From assembly GCA_031292015.1 (NCBI GenBank), contig JARLHY010000049.1, positions 1 to 31,646 on the forward strand: a stretch of DNA of 31,646 nt, written 5' to 3'. Position numbers and translations under genes: made by a program. This DNA is from Negativicutes bacterium (GTDB lineage: Bacteria; Bacillota_C; Negativicutes; Sporomusales_B; JARLHX01). Of this stretch, positions 15,738 to 24,349 are shown piece by piece. The notes below the pieces were generated by a model. That model was given only the letters and a program-made list of their open reading frames with translations, had not been told where the DNA came from and searched no databases. Positions within the stretch are counted from its first letter, which is position 1. Every line of letters begins with the position of its first letter.

Positions 15738-16472
15738 TCAGCCGTCGATACCCGCATAGGCCGGCAGGACATTATAGTCAATATCCATGAGCTTCAGGAT
15801 CGCCGCTCCGGCCTCCTCGCCGTATGCGGCGACAAACGCCTGCAGCCCCCTGTCCATCGAAGCCAGCCCGGCAAAGCCGAAACGGGCGACGATCACTTCC
15901 CAAAGCGTTTTATATAAATGCCCGCTGTGATAGTCCCAGGGCATTTTGGCCTTGCTGCCCAGCCTCTGGACTCTTGCCGCCAGCTCGGCTTCCTCTTTTT
16001 CCGTGGCGTTGGCCCCTCTGATGCGCATGTCACACACCGCGCCGCCTGAACTTCGATTTGTCAGCACATCGAACCGAAGCTCCGGATTGAAGCCTTCCGC
16101 CAGGGCTTTGTCGACATACTGGCAGTATAGGTACCCGTATTTCTCCACAAGGCCGTTCTCCTGCCACACATCGTACCACGGACATTTTTTGATCCATAGC
16201 TGAACATCCGGGTTCTTGGCCGGCACGGAGGAATCCATCTCCCCCGGTTCGGCCGACCATTCACCGTAAGCCAGATAATTAAGCGGCGAAAGCTCGGCCC
16301 CGTCGCGCAGCGCCCGCAGCGCCATCCGCCGGCCGCGCTGCCGGCCGTACCTGACGACCCCCTGGGCGATCGCTTCGATCCCCGGTTTCCCGTAAGCATC
16401 GATGACTTCCCTGGCGATTACCCCGAACAAATAAGCATGGCTGCGCGCCGTGAGCCCGGTCTTCCTGTTCAT
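15738..16472 (-). CDS. L-2-amino-thiazoline-4-carboxylic acid hydrolase (ATC hydrolase) family protein
   Basis: 244 residues. The N-terminal half has the pattern YGKPGIEAIAQGVVRYGRQR followed by RGRRMALRA, and a later CDMRIRGANA segment, both of which I associate with the ATC hydrolase family. The named enzyme opens the thiazoline ring of L-ATC on the route to cysteine, but most bacterial members are uncharacterised. No signal peptide or membrane segment is seen, so it is cytoplasmic. It lies 51 bases after livF and 58 bases before the nitroreductase gene, in an apparent livKHMGF operon; this suggests the ABC importer brings in a cyclic or amide-containing amino-acid-like compound. AGGTGA precedes the ATG by about 8 bases. 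The family call is from memory of the motif pattern. Confidence 0.65.
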   Translation of the reverse strand: MNRKTGLTARSHAYLFGVIAREVIDAYGKPGIEAIAQGVVRYGRQRGRRMALRALRDGAELSPLNYLAYGEWSAEPGEMDSSVPAKNPDVQLWIKKCPWYDVWQENGLVEKYGYLYCQYVDKALAEGFNPELRFDVLTNRSSGGAVCDMRIRGANATEKEEAELAARVQRLGSKAKMPWDYHSGHLYKTLWEVIVARFGFAGLASMDRGLQAFVAAYGEEAGAAILKLMDIDYNVLPAYAGIDG

Positions 16473-16523
16473 GGCTTTGTCACCTCATTTTGTTATTCCG
16501 CTTCTCCCCAGCCGGCTGTTGGC

Positions 16524-17249
16524 TCAGATTCCCTCACCGGCGTCATTGTAGCCAAGGTACGTCTGCTGGACTTTCGCGTCATGGAGCAAATCCCTGGCCG
16601 GCCCCTGGATGACCACCTTGCCTGTCCCCAACACATAACCCCGGTCAGCGACGCTTAGCGCCAGCGAAGAATTCTGCTCCACAAGCAAAATGGAAATTCC
16701 CTTGGCGTTAATTTTCTTCAGCAGGGAAAAGACGCCCTGCACCAGCTTTGGCGCCAGGCCGAGCGAAGGCTCGTCAAGCAGCAGCAGCCTGGGTTTCGAC
16801 ATGAGCGCCCGGGAAATAGCCAGCATCTGCTGCTCTCCACCACTCAGGGTGCCGCCTTTTTGCCTGCGCCTTTCCCGGAGAATCGGGAAAAGGGCGAACT
16901 GTTCCTCCAGCGTCGCTTCGATTTCATCGCGGTCCTGTCGCAGGAATGCGCCTATTCGCAAATTTTCCTCCACCGTAAGGTCGGAGAAAACCCATCGGCC
17001 TTCCGGAACCAGCGCCACACCGCGATCCAGCGTCTGCGGAGGGCTGCTGCCGGAAATATCTCTGTCTTCGAAGGAAATGGTGCCTTGGCGCTTCTCCACC
17101 AAACCCACGATACTCTTCAAGGTCGTCGATTTGCCTGCGCCGTTGGAGCCGATCAGTGTAACCAGTTCTCCCTGGTTCACTTCGATGCTGACCCCGTGCA
17201 GCACCTGCACACTGCCGTACCAGGCCTGGAGATTTTTTACTTTCAGCAT
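16524..17249 (-). CDS. livF: Branched-chain amino acid-type ABC transporter ATP-binding protein LivF
   Basis: 241 residues. Walker A GSNGAGKST (~34-42), Q-loop region, ABC signature LSGGEQQM (~135-142) and Walker B LLLLDEPSLGLAP (~155-167) are intact. The short length and SLGLAP after Walker B are typical of LivF rather than LivG. It powers uptake together with LivG and the permeases LivH and LivM. I chose the ATG at 17249, one base after the livG stop, with GGAGG 6 bases before it; the longer frame to 17279 would overlap livG. HAAT-family transporters carry Leu/Ile/Val but also amides, urea and aromatic amino acids, so the substrate here is open. Confidence 0.95.
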   Translation of the reverse strand: MLKVKNLQAWYGSVQVLHGVSIEVNQGELVTLIGSNGAGKSTTLKSIVGLVEKRQGTISFEDRDISGSSPPQTLDRGVALVPEGRWVFSDLTVEENLRIGAFLRQDRDEIEATLEEQFALFPILRERRRQKGGTLSGGEQQMLAISRALMSKPRLLLLDEPSLGLAPKLVQGVFSLLKKINAKGISILLVEQNSSLALSVADRGYVLGTGKVVIQGPARDLLHDAKVQQTYLGYNDAGEGI

Positions 17250-17250
17250 G

Positions 17251-18012
17251 TCACGCCTCCTTTCCCAGGTATTCGGCAATGACCCGCGGGTCTGACTGCA
17301 CTTCTTGCGGCGTCCCTTCGGCGATTTTCTGCCCGTGGGCCAAAACCGTTATCCGGTCGGAAACCGACATCACCAGACTCATGTCATGTTCCACAAGAAT
17401 GATGGTGATTCCCATGCCGCGGATTGTTTTAATCCGCTCCAGCAGTTTTTTTACCTCAGACTCATTGAGGCCTGCCGCCGGTTCATCCAGGAGCAGAAGG
17501 CGCGGCTTCATCGCCAGCGCCCTGGCGATCTCCAGCCGCCGCTGATCACCATAAGACAGATTCTTCGCCTGCTCATAAGCCAGATCAGCCAGCCCGAACT
17601 GCTTCAGCAGCGCTGTGCCGGACTCTTCTATCCAGCGTTCCTCCTGCCGGACCCGCTTTCCCGGGAATGCGGCGGCGAACCAGCCGGTGTTCGTCCGCCG
17701 GTGAAAGCCCAGCTTTACATTGTCAATCACCGTCAGGGAATGAAACAGGCGGACATTTTGGAAGGTCCTCACGATTCCCAGAGCGACCCGTTCATCGTTG
17801 CGCAGCGCAATCACGTCTCTCCCTTCGAAGAGAAAGCTGCCGGCCGACGCCCGGTAATTTCCGGCCAGGACGTTGAACAGCGTCGTCTTGCCGGCTCCGT
17901 TCGGCCCGATCAGGCCGCGTATTTCGCCTTCTTCCACCGTTAAATCCACGTCCTTTAATGCCACAAGGCCGCCAAAAACCTTCGAGATTCTTCGTGCTTC
18001 AACCAACGGCAT
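17251..18012 (-). CDS. livG: Branched-chain amino acid-type ABC transporter ATP-binding protein LivG
   Basis: 253 residues. Walker A GPNGAGKTT (~36-44), signature LSYGDQRRLEIARALA (~152-167) and Walker B LLLLDEPAAGLN (~172-183) are complete. The LSYGDQ signature and AAGLN are characteristic of LivG. It starts 3 bases after the livM stop, with GGAGG 8 bases before the ATG, and ends one base before livF, so the genes are translated as a unit. No oddity is visible. Confidence 0.96.
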   Translation of the reverse strand: MPLVEARRISKVFGGLVALKDVDLTVEEGEIRGLIGPNGAGKTTLFNVLAGNYRASAGSFLFEGRDVIALRNDERVALGIVRTFQNVRLFHSLTVIDNVKLGFHRRTNTGWFAAAFPGKRVRQEERWIEESGTALLKQFGLADLAYEQAKNLSYGDQRRLEIARALAMKPRLLLLDEPAAGLNESEVKKLLERIKTIRGMGITIILVEHDMSLVMSVSDRITVLAHGQKIAEGTPQEVQSDPRVIAEYLGKEA

Positions 18013-18015
18013 ACC

Positions 18016-18996
18016 CTACACCTCCGCCTTGGCCTGTGGTTTGTCGTCCGCCGGCCTTCGTTTTTCCCGGCGGACCATCTGGGGATACCAGCCGGCCGCC
18101 CCCTCCGGCAAAGCCAGCATGATCACCACGATGGTAACGCCGTAGATCAGCTGCCGGTAGTCCTGCAGGAAACGGAAAGCTTCCGGTACCGCCGACAGGA
18201 CAACAGCCCCCACCACCGAGCCGGTCATGCTGCCGATCCCGCCGAGGGCAACCATCGCCAGTATGGCGAAGGACTCACTCAGCCCGAAGTTGTCCGGGCT
18301 GATGTAGGTCATATAATGGGCAAAAAAACTGCCAGCCAGTCCGGCGAAGAAAGAGGCCATAACAAAGGCAGCCACCTTATAACCGGTCACGTTGATGCCC
18401 ATCGACCGGGCGGCGATCTCATCATCGCGGATGGCGGCAAGGGCCCGGCCCGGTCTGGCGGCCAGAATCCGCTGAAAAATCACATAGGTAATGCCGGCAA
18501 AAACCAGCATAGCCAGATAGTAGTCTCTCGGCTGAGCGAGGGTCAGGCCGAAAATGGCCGGCTTGACAATCCCCGGCAGACCGGCCGGACCGCCTGTTAC
18601 CTCTTCCAGGTTGATCGCCAGCAGGCGGACGATTTCATTGAAAGCCATCGTGCCTATGGCCAGGAAGATGCCCTTCAGACGCAGCGCCGGAAAGGCGACA
18701 ATACCCCCGATGATTGCAGTAAAGACGCCGCTCATGACAAACGCCGCCATAAACGGCCAGTGCAGTTTCATGCTCAACAGCGCCGACGCATAAGCACCGA
18801 TGCCGTAAAACGCGGCGTGCCCCAGAGAAAACAGCCCGGCGCACCCCAGCAGCAGGTTCAGGCTGATGGCCAGAACGACATAGACGCCGGCGACAATCAG
18901 CACATGAAATACATACTGATTGCCAAGGACGAACGGTATGGCCGCCAGCCCTAAAAAAGCCGCCGTAAAAACGATTTTCAACCTTTGCGAACCCAT
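18016..18996 (-). CDS. livM: Branched-chain amino acid-type ABC transporter permease LivM
   Basis: 326 residues with about nine hydrophobic segments and the LivM hallmarks AISLNLLLGCAGLFSLGHAAFYGIGAY near the N-terminus (read in two overlapping parts) and FALGGIGSMTGSVVGAVVL-like MVALGGIGSMTGSVVG near the C-terminus. It forms the membrane channel with LivH. The start ATG overlaps the livH stop by one base (TGATG), which signals coupled translation. The charged C-terminal tail (RREKRRPADDKPQAKAEV) is probably cytoplasmic. Confidence 0.95.
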   Translation of the reverse strand: MGSQRLKIVFTAAFLGLAAIPFVLGNQYVFHVLIVAGVYVVLAISLNLLLGCAGLFSLGHAAFYGIGAYASALLSMKLHWPFMAAFVMSGVFTAIIGGIVAFPALRLKGIFLAIGTMAFNEIVRLLAINLEEVTGGPAGLPGIVKPAIFGLTLAQPRDYYLAMLVFAGITYVIFQRILAARPGRALAAIRDDEIAARSMGINVTGYKVAAFVMASFFAGLAGSFFAHYMTYISPDNFGLSESFAILAMVALGGIGSMTGSVVGAVVLSAVPEAFRFLQDYRQLIYGVTIVVIMLALPEGAAGWYPQMVRREKRRPADDKPQAKAEV

Positions 18997-19868
18997 CAGA
19001 CCTTCTCCTCCTCGGCCCGGCCGATCAGGCCGGACGGACGGATCAGCAGCACGGCGACAAGGATGGCGAAGGCGATGACATCGCGATACCCCGCCGATAT
19101 GTAGGCCACCGTCATACTCTCAATCAGTCCCAGCAGCAGCGACCCGAGCATCGCTCCGCTCACGCTGCCTATCCCGCCAAGAGTGGCCGCCGCCAGCGCT
19201 TTCAGCGAAATACTGACCCCCATTTGCGGATAAAAGGCCCCGTAGTACGCCCCGACAAGCAGCCCGTCAGCCCCCGCCAGAGCCGATGCCACCCCAAAAG
19301 CCAGAGCCACGACCCGATTGATTTTTACCCCCATGATGCTGGCTGCAGCGAAATTTTCGGAAGTGGCCCGCAGAGCCAGTCCCCAGCGCGTCTTGCGGAT
19401 GAATAACTGCAGCGCCGCCATCAGTACCAGAGTCAGGCCGATGACGATAATCTCGATTCCTGCGATTACCGTTGTCCCGACCGTGAACTTGACTCCACCG
19501 ACGTCATAGGGAAAAGGCTTGGTGTCAGCGCCGACGATGAGCAGCACCGCCGCCTGCAGAATAATCGAGAAACCGATGGTGATGAGGGCCGGCGACAAGT
19601 GCGATCCGCCACGAAAGGGCCGGAACGCGACCCGTTCGGTGACCAGCCCCAGCAGCAGCGACACGCCGATGGCGGCCGCCAGTCCGATCACCGGTCCGGC
19701 GTGAAGTCCGACGACCACGCCTAGTCCGGCAAAGGCCCCCACCATGAATACCTCGCCATGGGCGAAAGTAATCATCCGCAATATGCCGCAAATCAGAGCA
19801 AATCCCACCGCCAGCAGCGCATACATGCTGCCTAGGCTCAAGCCGTTGATAATCTGCTGCCACAACAT
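18996..19868 (-). CDS. livH: Branched-chain amino acid-type ABC transporter permease LivH
   Basis: 290 residues, very hydrophobic. LivH features include NGLSLGSMYALLAVGFALI at the N-terminus, ITFAHGEVFMVGAF, and ALAAATLGGIGSVSGAMLG near the C-terminus. It is the second gene of the operon, 25 bases after livK, with GAGGGG 8 bases before the ATG. It pairs with LivM to form the pore energised by LivG and LivF. Confidence 0.95.
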   Translation of the reverse strand: MLWQQIINGLSLGSMYALLAVGFALICGILRMITFAHGEVFMVGAFAGLGVVVGLHAGPVIGLAAAIGVSLLLGLVTERVAFRPFRGGSHLSPALITIGFSIILQAAVLLIVGADTKPFPYDVGGVKFTVGTTVIAGIEIIVIGLTLVLMAALQLFIRKTRWGLALRATSENFAAASIMGVKINRVVALAFGVASALAGADGLLVGAYYGAFYPQMGVSISLKALAAATLGGIGSVSGAMLGSLLLGLIESMTVAYISAGYRDVIAFAILVAVLLIRPSGLIGRAEEEKV

Positions 19869-19893
19869 CAGTGCAGCCCCCTCACCAAGCTTC

Positions 19894-21054
19894 TCACAGC
19901 GTATAAGGAACGAACTTGCCGTCTTTGGCTATGATCGGGAAGAGCTCCGGACTGGTCAACTGGCGGGTTGGACTATAGGTGATGAAGCTTTGCGACGCTC
20001 CCGGAAAATCCTTGGTATTGGCCAGCTCATCCCGGATTGCTTTTCGCGTGATCGGACCCTTCTCAGCGCTCTTTTCCGCCGCGTTGGCGATCAGGCGAAT
20101 CGCGTCGTACGCCTGCACCGCAAAGGTGTCCGGTTCGCTATCGCCGTATTTTTCCTTATACTTGGCGATGAATTGTTTCAGAGTCGGGCCGGGGTTGGCG
20201 AGGTTGAATACCGCGTTGGTGATCAGGCCGTTTACTGCCGCGCCGCCGATGGTAAACAGTGCCGGCGAATGGACCGAGGCCGAGGCGATGAAGGTGGACC
20301 GTACCCCCAGGTCTTTTGCCTGTTTCATGATCAGTGCGGCGTCGGTATAGTAGGAACCCAGAACGATGACATCAGGGTCCAGCTCCTTCACCTTGGTCAA
20401 CTGGGCCTTGAAATCCTTGTCGGTGGGCAGATAAGCCTCGGCAGCCACTACCTCCACATTTTTGGCTGTAGCCTGGGTGACGATATTGTCTTTGACCGCT
20501 TTGCCAAAATCGGTATTGAGGTAAAGAATGGCGATCTTCTTGGCCTTCAGCTTGTCGGTCGCCACATTGGCCAGCTCAATGGCGGCCGTGGCCTGGGTCG
20601 GGCAGAGCTGGAACACATAATCCCCGGGTTTTGTCAGTTCGGGATGCGACGGGTTGAAAGCCAGCTGAACCAGTCCGGCGCTCTGGTAGATCGGCGAAGC
20701 CGACCAGGTGGCGTTGGTTGTGAAATCTCCCAGTTCAGCCAGGATCCGGTCATCTTTGACGAATTTTTGGGCGATGTTGGCTGCCTGCTTGGGGTCGCTC
20801 TGACTGTCTTCATAGATCAGTTTGATCGGCCGCCCCTTGATGCCGCCCTTGGCGTTGATCTCCTCCAGGGCGATATCGAGGCCTTTTTTCCACATGGCGC
20901 CGTACTCGGCGTTATCACCGCTGAACGGTCCGGCAACCCCGATATAGATGGCGTTGTCTTCTTTGCCCTGAGTTGCCTGCGAACCGCAGCCAGTCAGGAT
21001 AAACGCCAGCACGCCGATCATTGCGGCCAGCAGGCTGTACTTGATTTTCTTCAT
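19894..21054 (-). CDS. livK: Branched-chain amino acid-type ABC transporter substrate-binding lipoprotein LivK
   Basis: 386 residues. A lipoprotein signal peptide (MKKIKYSLLAAMIGVLAF) ends in lipobox LTGC, so Cys would be lipid-anchored outside the membrane. The mature part follows the type I periplasmic-binding fold: IYIGVAGPFSGDNAEYG, NAKGGIKGRPIKLIYEDSQ, DPDVIVLGSYYTDAALI and NLANPGPTLKQFIAKYKEKYG. I chose the ATG at 21054, with AAAGGGAG 7 bases before it; the frame extends to 21165 but those residues have no ribosome site and would bury the signal peptide. It heads the operon livKHMGF plus two enzymes. The ligand is unknown, and the downstream enzymes suggest something other than plain leucine. 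Confidence 0.95.
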   Translation of the reverse strand: MKKIKYSLLAAMIGVLAFILTGCGSQATQGKEDNAIYIGVAGPFSGDNAEYGAMWKKGLDIALEEINAKGGIKGRPIKLIYEDSQSDPKQAANIAQKFVKDDRILAELGDFTTNATWSASPIYQSAGLVQLAFNPSHPELTKPGDYVFQLCPTQATAAIELANVATDKLKAKKIAILYLNTDFGKAVKDNIVTQATAKNVEVVAAEAYLPTDKDFKAQLTKVKELDPDVIVLGSYYTDAALIMKQAKDLGVRSTFIASASVHSPALFTIGGAAVNGLITNAVFNLANPGPTLKQFIAKYKEKYGDSEPDTFAVQAYDAIRLIANAAEKSAEKGPITRKAIRDELANTKDFPGASQSFITYSPTRQLTSPELFPIIAKDGKFVPYTL

Positions 21055-21138
21055 GTTTGATCTCCCTTTCGGTGTTTGATTTATTTCTTGTCCTGAATCG
21101 ACACGGTATAGACCTGAGCTGCCCCCCTTTCTATGCCG

Positions 21139-21177
21139 AAAAAGCCGGACACCGTGAAGAATCACGAAGTGTCCGGC
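21139..21177 (-). terminator. Second terminator-like hairpin in the livK leader region
   Basis: GCCGGACAC (21144-21152) pairs with GTGTCCGGC (21169-21177), and inside this CGTGA pairs with TCACG; five T residues follow on the minus strand (21139-21143). It lies 84 bases upstream of livK in the same direction, so it either backs up the uxu terminator or acts as an attenuator for the liv operon. Confidence 0.7.
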
Positions 21178-21225
21178 CTCTGTTTTTGCAGTCAGCCTGG
21201 CGGCGATATGTCATTGCCAAACATC

Positions 21226-21270
21226 AAAAATAAAAAAGGCCAGAGCATGCCTCAGCATTCTCTGGCCTTT
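21226..21270 (-). terminator. Intrinsic terminator after the uxu operon
   Basis: AAAGGCCAGAG (21235-21245) pairs with CTCTGGCCTTT (21260-21270); inside it ATGC pairs with GCAT. A T-rich tail follows on the minus strand. It begins 6 bases after the stop of the small Cys-rich frame and about 170 bases after uxuB. The promoter at 21305-21333 would place it early in any transcript heading for livK. Confidence 0.85.
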
Positions 21271-21276
21271 AGTTGA

Positions 21277-21428
21277 CTAATCAGCCGCAACTATGATTTT
21301 TTCCACTTTAACACACTGCCCTTGAATTGTCAACACCTTGGGAGCAGTGGCCGAAGCCAGACGGCAGTTCGAACAGGGCCCGATACATCCACCGGATGCC
21401 TGTCCTCTGCAGCTTAGTCTTACTTTAT
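21277..21428 (-). pseudogene. Small Cys-rich reading frame (about 50 residues) with damaged start codon
   Basis: After the uxuB stop comes a full ribosome site AAGGAGG (21437-21443), then at the expected 8-base spacing the sequence reads ATATAAAGTA. In the one open frame there is no ATG, GTG or TTG until far inside. Restoring one G (ATATGAAAGTA) would create ATG AAA at the right place and give a protein of about 50 residues. It holds cysteines in SCRGQASGGCIGPCSNC and ends KVEKIIVAAD. The frame closes 6 bases before a terminator, as a real last gene of an operon would. Either the start was lost by a one-base deletion, or this is a sequencing error or chance frame. Function is not recognised; the Cys cluster suggests metal binding. 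Confidence 0.45.
21305..21333 (-). promoter_or_regulatory. Strong sigma-A-type promoter reading toward livK
   Basis: On the minus strand TTGACA (21328-21333) is followed after exactly 17 bases by TAAAGT (21305-21310). The predicted start near 21298 gives a leader of about 245 bases before livK that contains both terminator hairpins. It is the best promoter match seen upstream of the liv operon. Confidence 0.55.
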
Positions 21429-21441
21429 ATGCGGAACCTCC

Positions 21442-23064
21442 TTAATCCGCCTGCAGATATTTTTCGATTGTCCGCCTGACCGCGCCGGGGCCGGTTATCA
21501 TTTCAGCGAAATAACCCTCGATCTTCTCCCCCAGGCCCACCTCATACAGATTCGAACCGAAAAGCGCCTTATTGGCCAGGATCGGCCTCAGACAGTCAGA
21601 CGCCAAAGCCCCTCCGCCCAGTCCGATACCGGCGACACACGGTTTCAGAGTATCCAGCAGCGGGTCCGAGCTAAGGCTCATCGCCCGGCCCTCATCGTCC
21701 ACTCCCATCAGATACCTGCACCAGCCGGCGATAACCAGCGGGATATAATTGAGATCCTTCGCATCCAGGTCCGGTCTTTGACAATACGCCTTGATCGTTT
21801 CGCCGAAGCGGATCCCCACCTTCTGGGATGTATCGGTGGCGATTCGCTGCGGGGTATCGGGTATGAACGGGTTCGGCAGTCGTACCTCGATGACCTCCCG
21901 GATAAATGCTTCAGGCTCGATGATTTGAGGATTGACGACAACCGGCATGCCTTCCTTGTAGCCAATTTTCTCGACCATTTTTTTCAGTGACGGATCCTTC
22001 ATCTCATCTGCTATCAGACTGTAGCCCAGCAAGCAGCCGAAAACGGCCAGGGCGGTGTGCAGCGGATTCAGGCAGGTGCAAACCTTCATCTTTTCCACCC
22101 TGTCCACCGTCTGCCTGTCGGCAAAGATCACCCCCGCCTCTTCCAGCGGCATCCGTCCATTGGGGAATCGCTCCTCGATGACCAGGTATTGCGGCTTTTC
22201 GGCGTTGACAAATGGTGCGATATAAGTATTTTTGTTTGTGCAAAAAATGGCCGTACTTGCAAAGCCGCTCTCCTGCAGCGCCTTTTTGACGCTTTCGGAA
22301 GGCCGGGGCGTAATCTTGTCGATCATGGTCCAGGGAAACGATACCTTTTCCGGGTTATTGATGTATTCCAAAAATCCCGGTTCCGCCAGGCCTTTGGCCG
22401 CCCATTCCCGGGCAATCGCCTCAACCGCGCCATACAGCTTGTCGCCGTTATGGGAGCAATTGTCCATGCTGACAAAAGCCAGCGGCAGTTCACCATGCGT
22501 ATATCGGAAATAAGCCAGCGAGGCGATCTTGGCCATGACGCTTTTGGGCTGCTCGGGCCCGCCGGCCATATCGGCCTTTACCTCAGACAAATAATCGCCG
22601 GAAATATCCTTCAGGTTATAGCCCTTCTCGGTTATCGTGAAACTCGCCATTTGCAGGGAAGGTTTGGCAAAAATCGTTTGCAGTCTCGCCCAGTCGCTCT
22701 TCCTGGACGGATCTCCCACCAGGCTTTCGCTGATACTGCCGATCAGCTTCTTCTCCAGGCTGCCGTCCGTATTCATGATCGCCAGCAATCCCAGGTTGTC
22801 ATATGGCGTATAGATCTTATCGACAATTTCAGCATCATACGTTTCCACAGCGATAATTCCGGTAGTCGCCCGGCCTGCGTTCAGCAGCGTCTGCTGCAGC
22901 ACGGCGATAAAGCCCCGAAAAATATTCCCGGCCCCGAAATGAACCCAGGTCGGATTCTCTTTGGTCAGGTCCGCCATCCGCTGATAATCATAGTTTAGCA
23001 TCTCAATCCCGGCCTGCTCCCAGCTTCCGGCGTTCTTAAAGATTTCTTTGTTCAGATTCAACAT
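21442..23064 (-). CDS. uxuB: D-mannonate oxidoreductase / fructuronate reductase UxuB (mannitol dehydrogenase family)
   Basis: 540 residues, matching the longer clostridial-type UxuB. The N-terminal Rossmann motif is WVHFGAGNIFRGF (~40-52) for NAD(H); SMDNCSHNGDKL (~199-210) and KVCTCLNPLHTALAVFGC (~327-344) supply the active-site Asn and His of the polyol dehydrogenase family. It reduces D-fructuronate to D-mannonate in hexuronate breakdown. I chose the ATG at 23064, with AAAGGAG 7 bases before it; the frame stays open to 23214 and would otherwise overlap uxuA. It follows uxuA by 82 bases, and both fall under the GntR-type regulator upstream. The canonical K-x4-N-x2-H pattern appears here as K-x5-N-x2-H. 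Confidence 0.93.
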   Translation of the reverse strand: MLNLNKEIFKNAGSWEQAGIEMLNYDYQRMADLTKENPTWVHFGAGNIFRGFIAVLQQTLLNAGRATTGIIAVETYDAEIVDKIYTPYDNLGLLAIMNTDGSLEKKLIGSISESLVGDPSRKSDWARLQTIFAKPSLQMASFTITEKGYNLKDISGDYLSEVKADMAGGPEQPKSVMAKIASLAYFRYTHGELPLAFVSMDNCSHNGDKLYGAVEAIAREWAAKGLAEPGFLEYINNPEKVSFPWTMIDKITPRPSESVKKALQESGFASTAIFCTNKNTYIAPFVNAEKPQYLVIEERFPNGRMPLEEAGVIFADRQTVDRVEKMKVCTCLNPLHTALAVFGCLLGYSLIADEMKDPSLKKMVEKIGYKEGMPVVVNPQIIEPEAFIREVIEVRLPNPFIPDTPQRIATDTSQKVGIRFGETIKAYCQRPDLDAKDLNYIPLVIAGWCRYLMGVDDEGRAMSLSSDPLLDTLKPCVAGIGLGGGALASDCLRPILANKALFGSNLYEVGLGEKIEGYFAEMITGPGAVRRTIEKYLQAD

Positions 23065-23146
23065 TGTGAAGCTCCTTTCTGCGGTAAAACACTCTCCCGG
23101 CAAAAACGCCAACACAACTTTGCCGATCTCTTCCGGCTTGCCTGGA

Positions 23147-24220
23147 TTACCGGTTGGCCCTGACGATGGCGTCCCACAGACCGTTGAGGTAGACAGCGCC
23201 CAGGGCCCGGTCATACAGCCCGTAGCCCGGGCGTCCCTGCTCGCCCCAGATCATCCGGCCATGGTCGGGACGGATGGGGCCGGTAAAGCCGATATCATAG
23301 AACGCTTTCATAATCTCATACATATCCAGCGACGCGTCATCGTCCTTATGGGCCGCCTCGTCAAAAACTCCCGGCTCATGGATTTTGATGTTGCGGACAT
23401 GACCGAAATGCACCCGTCCCATCTTCCCGAAATACCGGATCAGGCTTGGTATGTCGTTTTGGGCGTTGGCTCCCAGCGAACCGCTACACAGCGTCAAGCC
23501 GTTATAGGGACTGTCCACCAGTCCGACCAGTCTCTCCAGGTTTTTCTTGCCTGTCACAATCCGCGGCAAGCCGAATACCGGCCAGGGCGGATCATCGGGA
23601 TGGATGGCCATCTTAATGTCGCATTCCTCGGCGACCGGAATGATGGCCTCCAAAAAATACTTCAGATTGGCGAAGAGTTTGTCCTCATCAAAGTCTTTAT
23701 AGGCCTCGAACAGCCGCTTCAGTTCCTTCAGCCTCGATTTTTCCCAGCCCGGCATTTCCATGCCGTTCGAACCCTTTTCCATCTCCTCCGCCAGCGTCTG
23801 GGGATCAAGATTTTGCAAAATACGCTGGTCATACGAAAGCGCCGTCGATCCGTCAGGCAGTACTTTGGCCAGTTCGGTGCGGGTCCAGTCAAAGACAGGC
23901 ATGAAGTTGTAACAGACCACTTTTACGCCGGCCTGGGCCAGATTGCGCAGGGTGAGGATATAGTTCTCAATATACCAGTCGCGGCTCGGCACTCCCAGTT
24001 TGATATCCTCGTGGATATTCACACTCTCAATGGTATGAAGCAGCAATCCGTGGCTTTCGACATCCTGCTTGACCGCCATAATTTCCTCCAGCGGCCAGGT
24101 CTCGCCCACCGGAATATCGAACAGCGCGGTTACGATGCCTCGCATGCCCGGGATCTGCCGGATATACGACAGCGGGATGCTGTCGCTCTTTCTGCCGTAC
24201 CAGCGAAAACTCATGATCAT
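23147..24220 (-). CDS. uxuA: Mannonate dehydratase UxuA
   Basis: 357 residues, normal for the TIM-barrel UxuA family. [20 protein letters not shown] (in two parts) and [16 protein letters not shown] open the protein; metal-site segments include [34 protein letters not shown] and RPDHGR. It removes water from D-mannonate to give 2-keto-3-deoxygluconate, using Fe2+ or Mn2+. I chose the ATG at 24220, which has GAGGTG 6 bases before it; a GTG at 24229 lies within that site. It is followed by uxuB. Glucuronate isomerase (UxaC), KDG kinase and KDPG aldolase are not in the window, so the pathway must be completed elsewhere. Confidence 0.96.
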   Translation of the reverse strand: MIMSFRWYGRKSDSIPLSYIRQIPGMRGIVTALFDIPVGETWPLEEIMAVKQDVESHGLLLHTIESVNIHEDIKLGVPSRDWYIENYILTLRNLAQAGVKVVCYNFMPVFDWTRTELAKVLPDGSTALSYDQRILQNLDPQTLAEEMEKGSNGMEMPGWEKSRLKELKRLFEAYKDFDEDKLFANLKYFLEAIIPVAEECDIKMAIHPDDPPWPVFGLPRIVTGKKNLERLVGLVDSPYNGLTLCSGSLGANAQNDIPSLIRYFGKMGRVHFGHVRNIKIHEPGVFDEAAHKDDDASLDMYEIMKAFYDIGFTGPIRPDHGRMIWGEQGRPGYGLYDRALGAVYLNGLWDAIVRANR

Positions 24221-24349
24221 AGAATACACCTCTTCAACGTAGTAAGATTCTTAGTGCAGGCTCATCCTCTCAGGCCAAGCGGGGGCAATACGCTGATAAT
24301 CCGTTCCCAGGCACCTCCCTCGCTAAAGTACAAAAGCAAAATCGGCGGA

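Larger units (their letters stand above)
21055..21441. other. 387-base interval between uxuB and livK
   Basis: Read on the minus strand it holds, in order: a ribosome site overlapping the uxuB stop, a Cys-rich frame lacking a start codon (21277-21428), a strong sigma-A-type promoter inside that frame (21305-21333), a terminator 6 bases after the frame (21226-21270), and a second terminator (21139-21177) 84 bases before livK. No other gene is seen. Confidence 0.7.

Noticed and set aside
21055..21333. T-box or leader-peptide attenuator for the liv operon
   Set aside because: No T-box sequence and no Leu/Ile/Val-rich leader frame with a ribosome site could be found, though attenuation by another mechanism remains possible.
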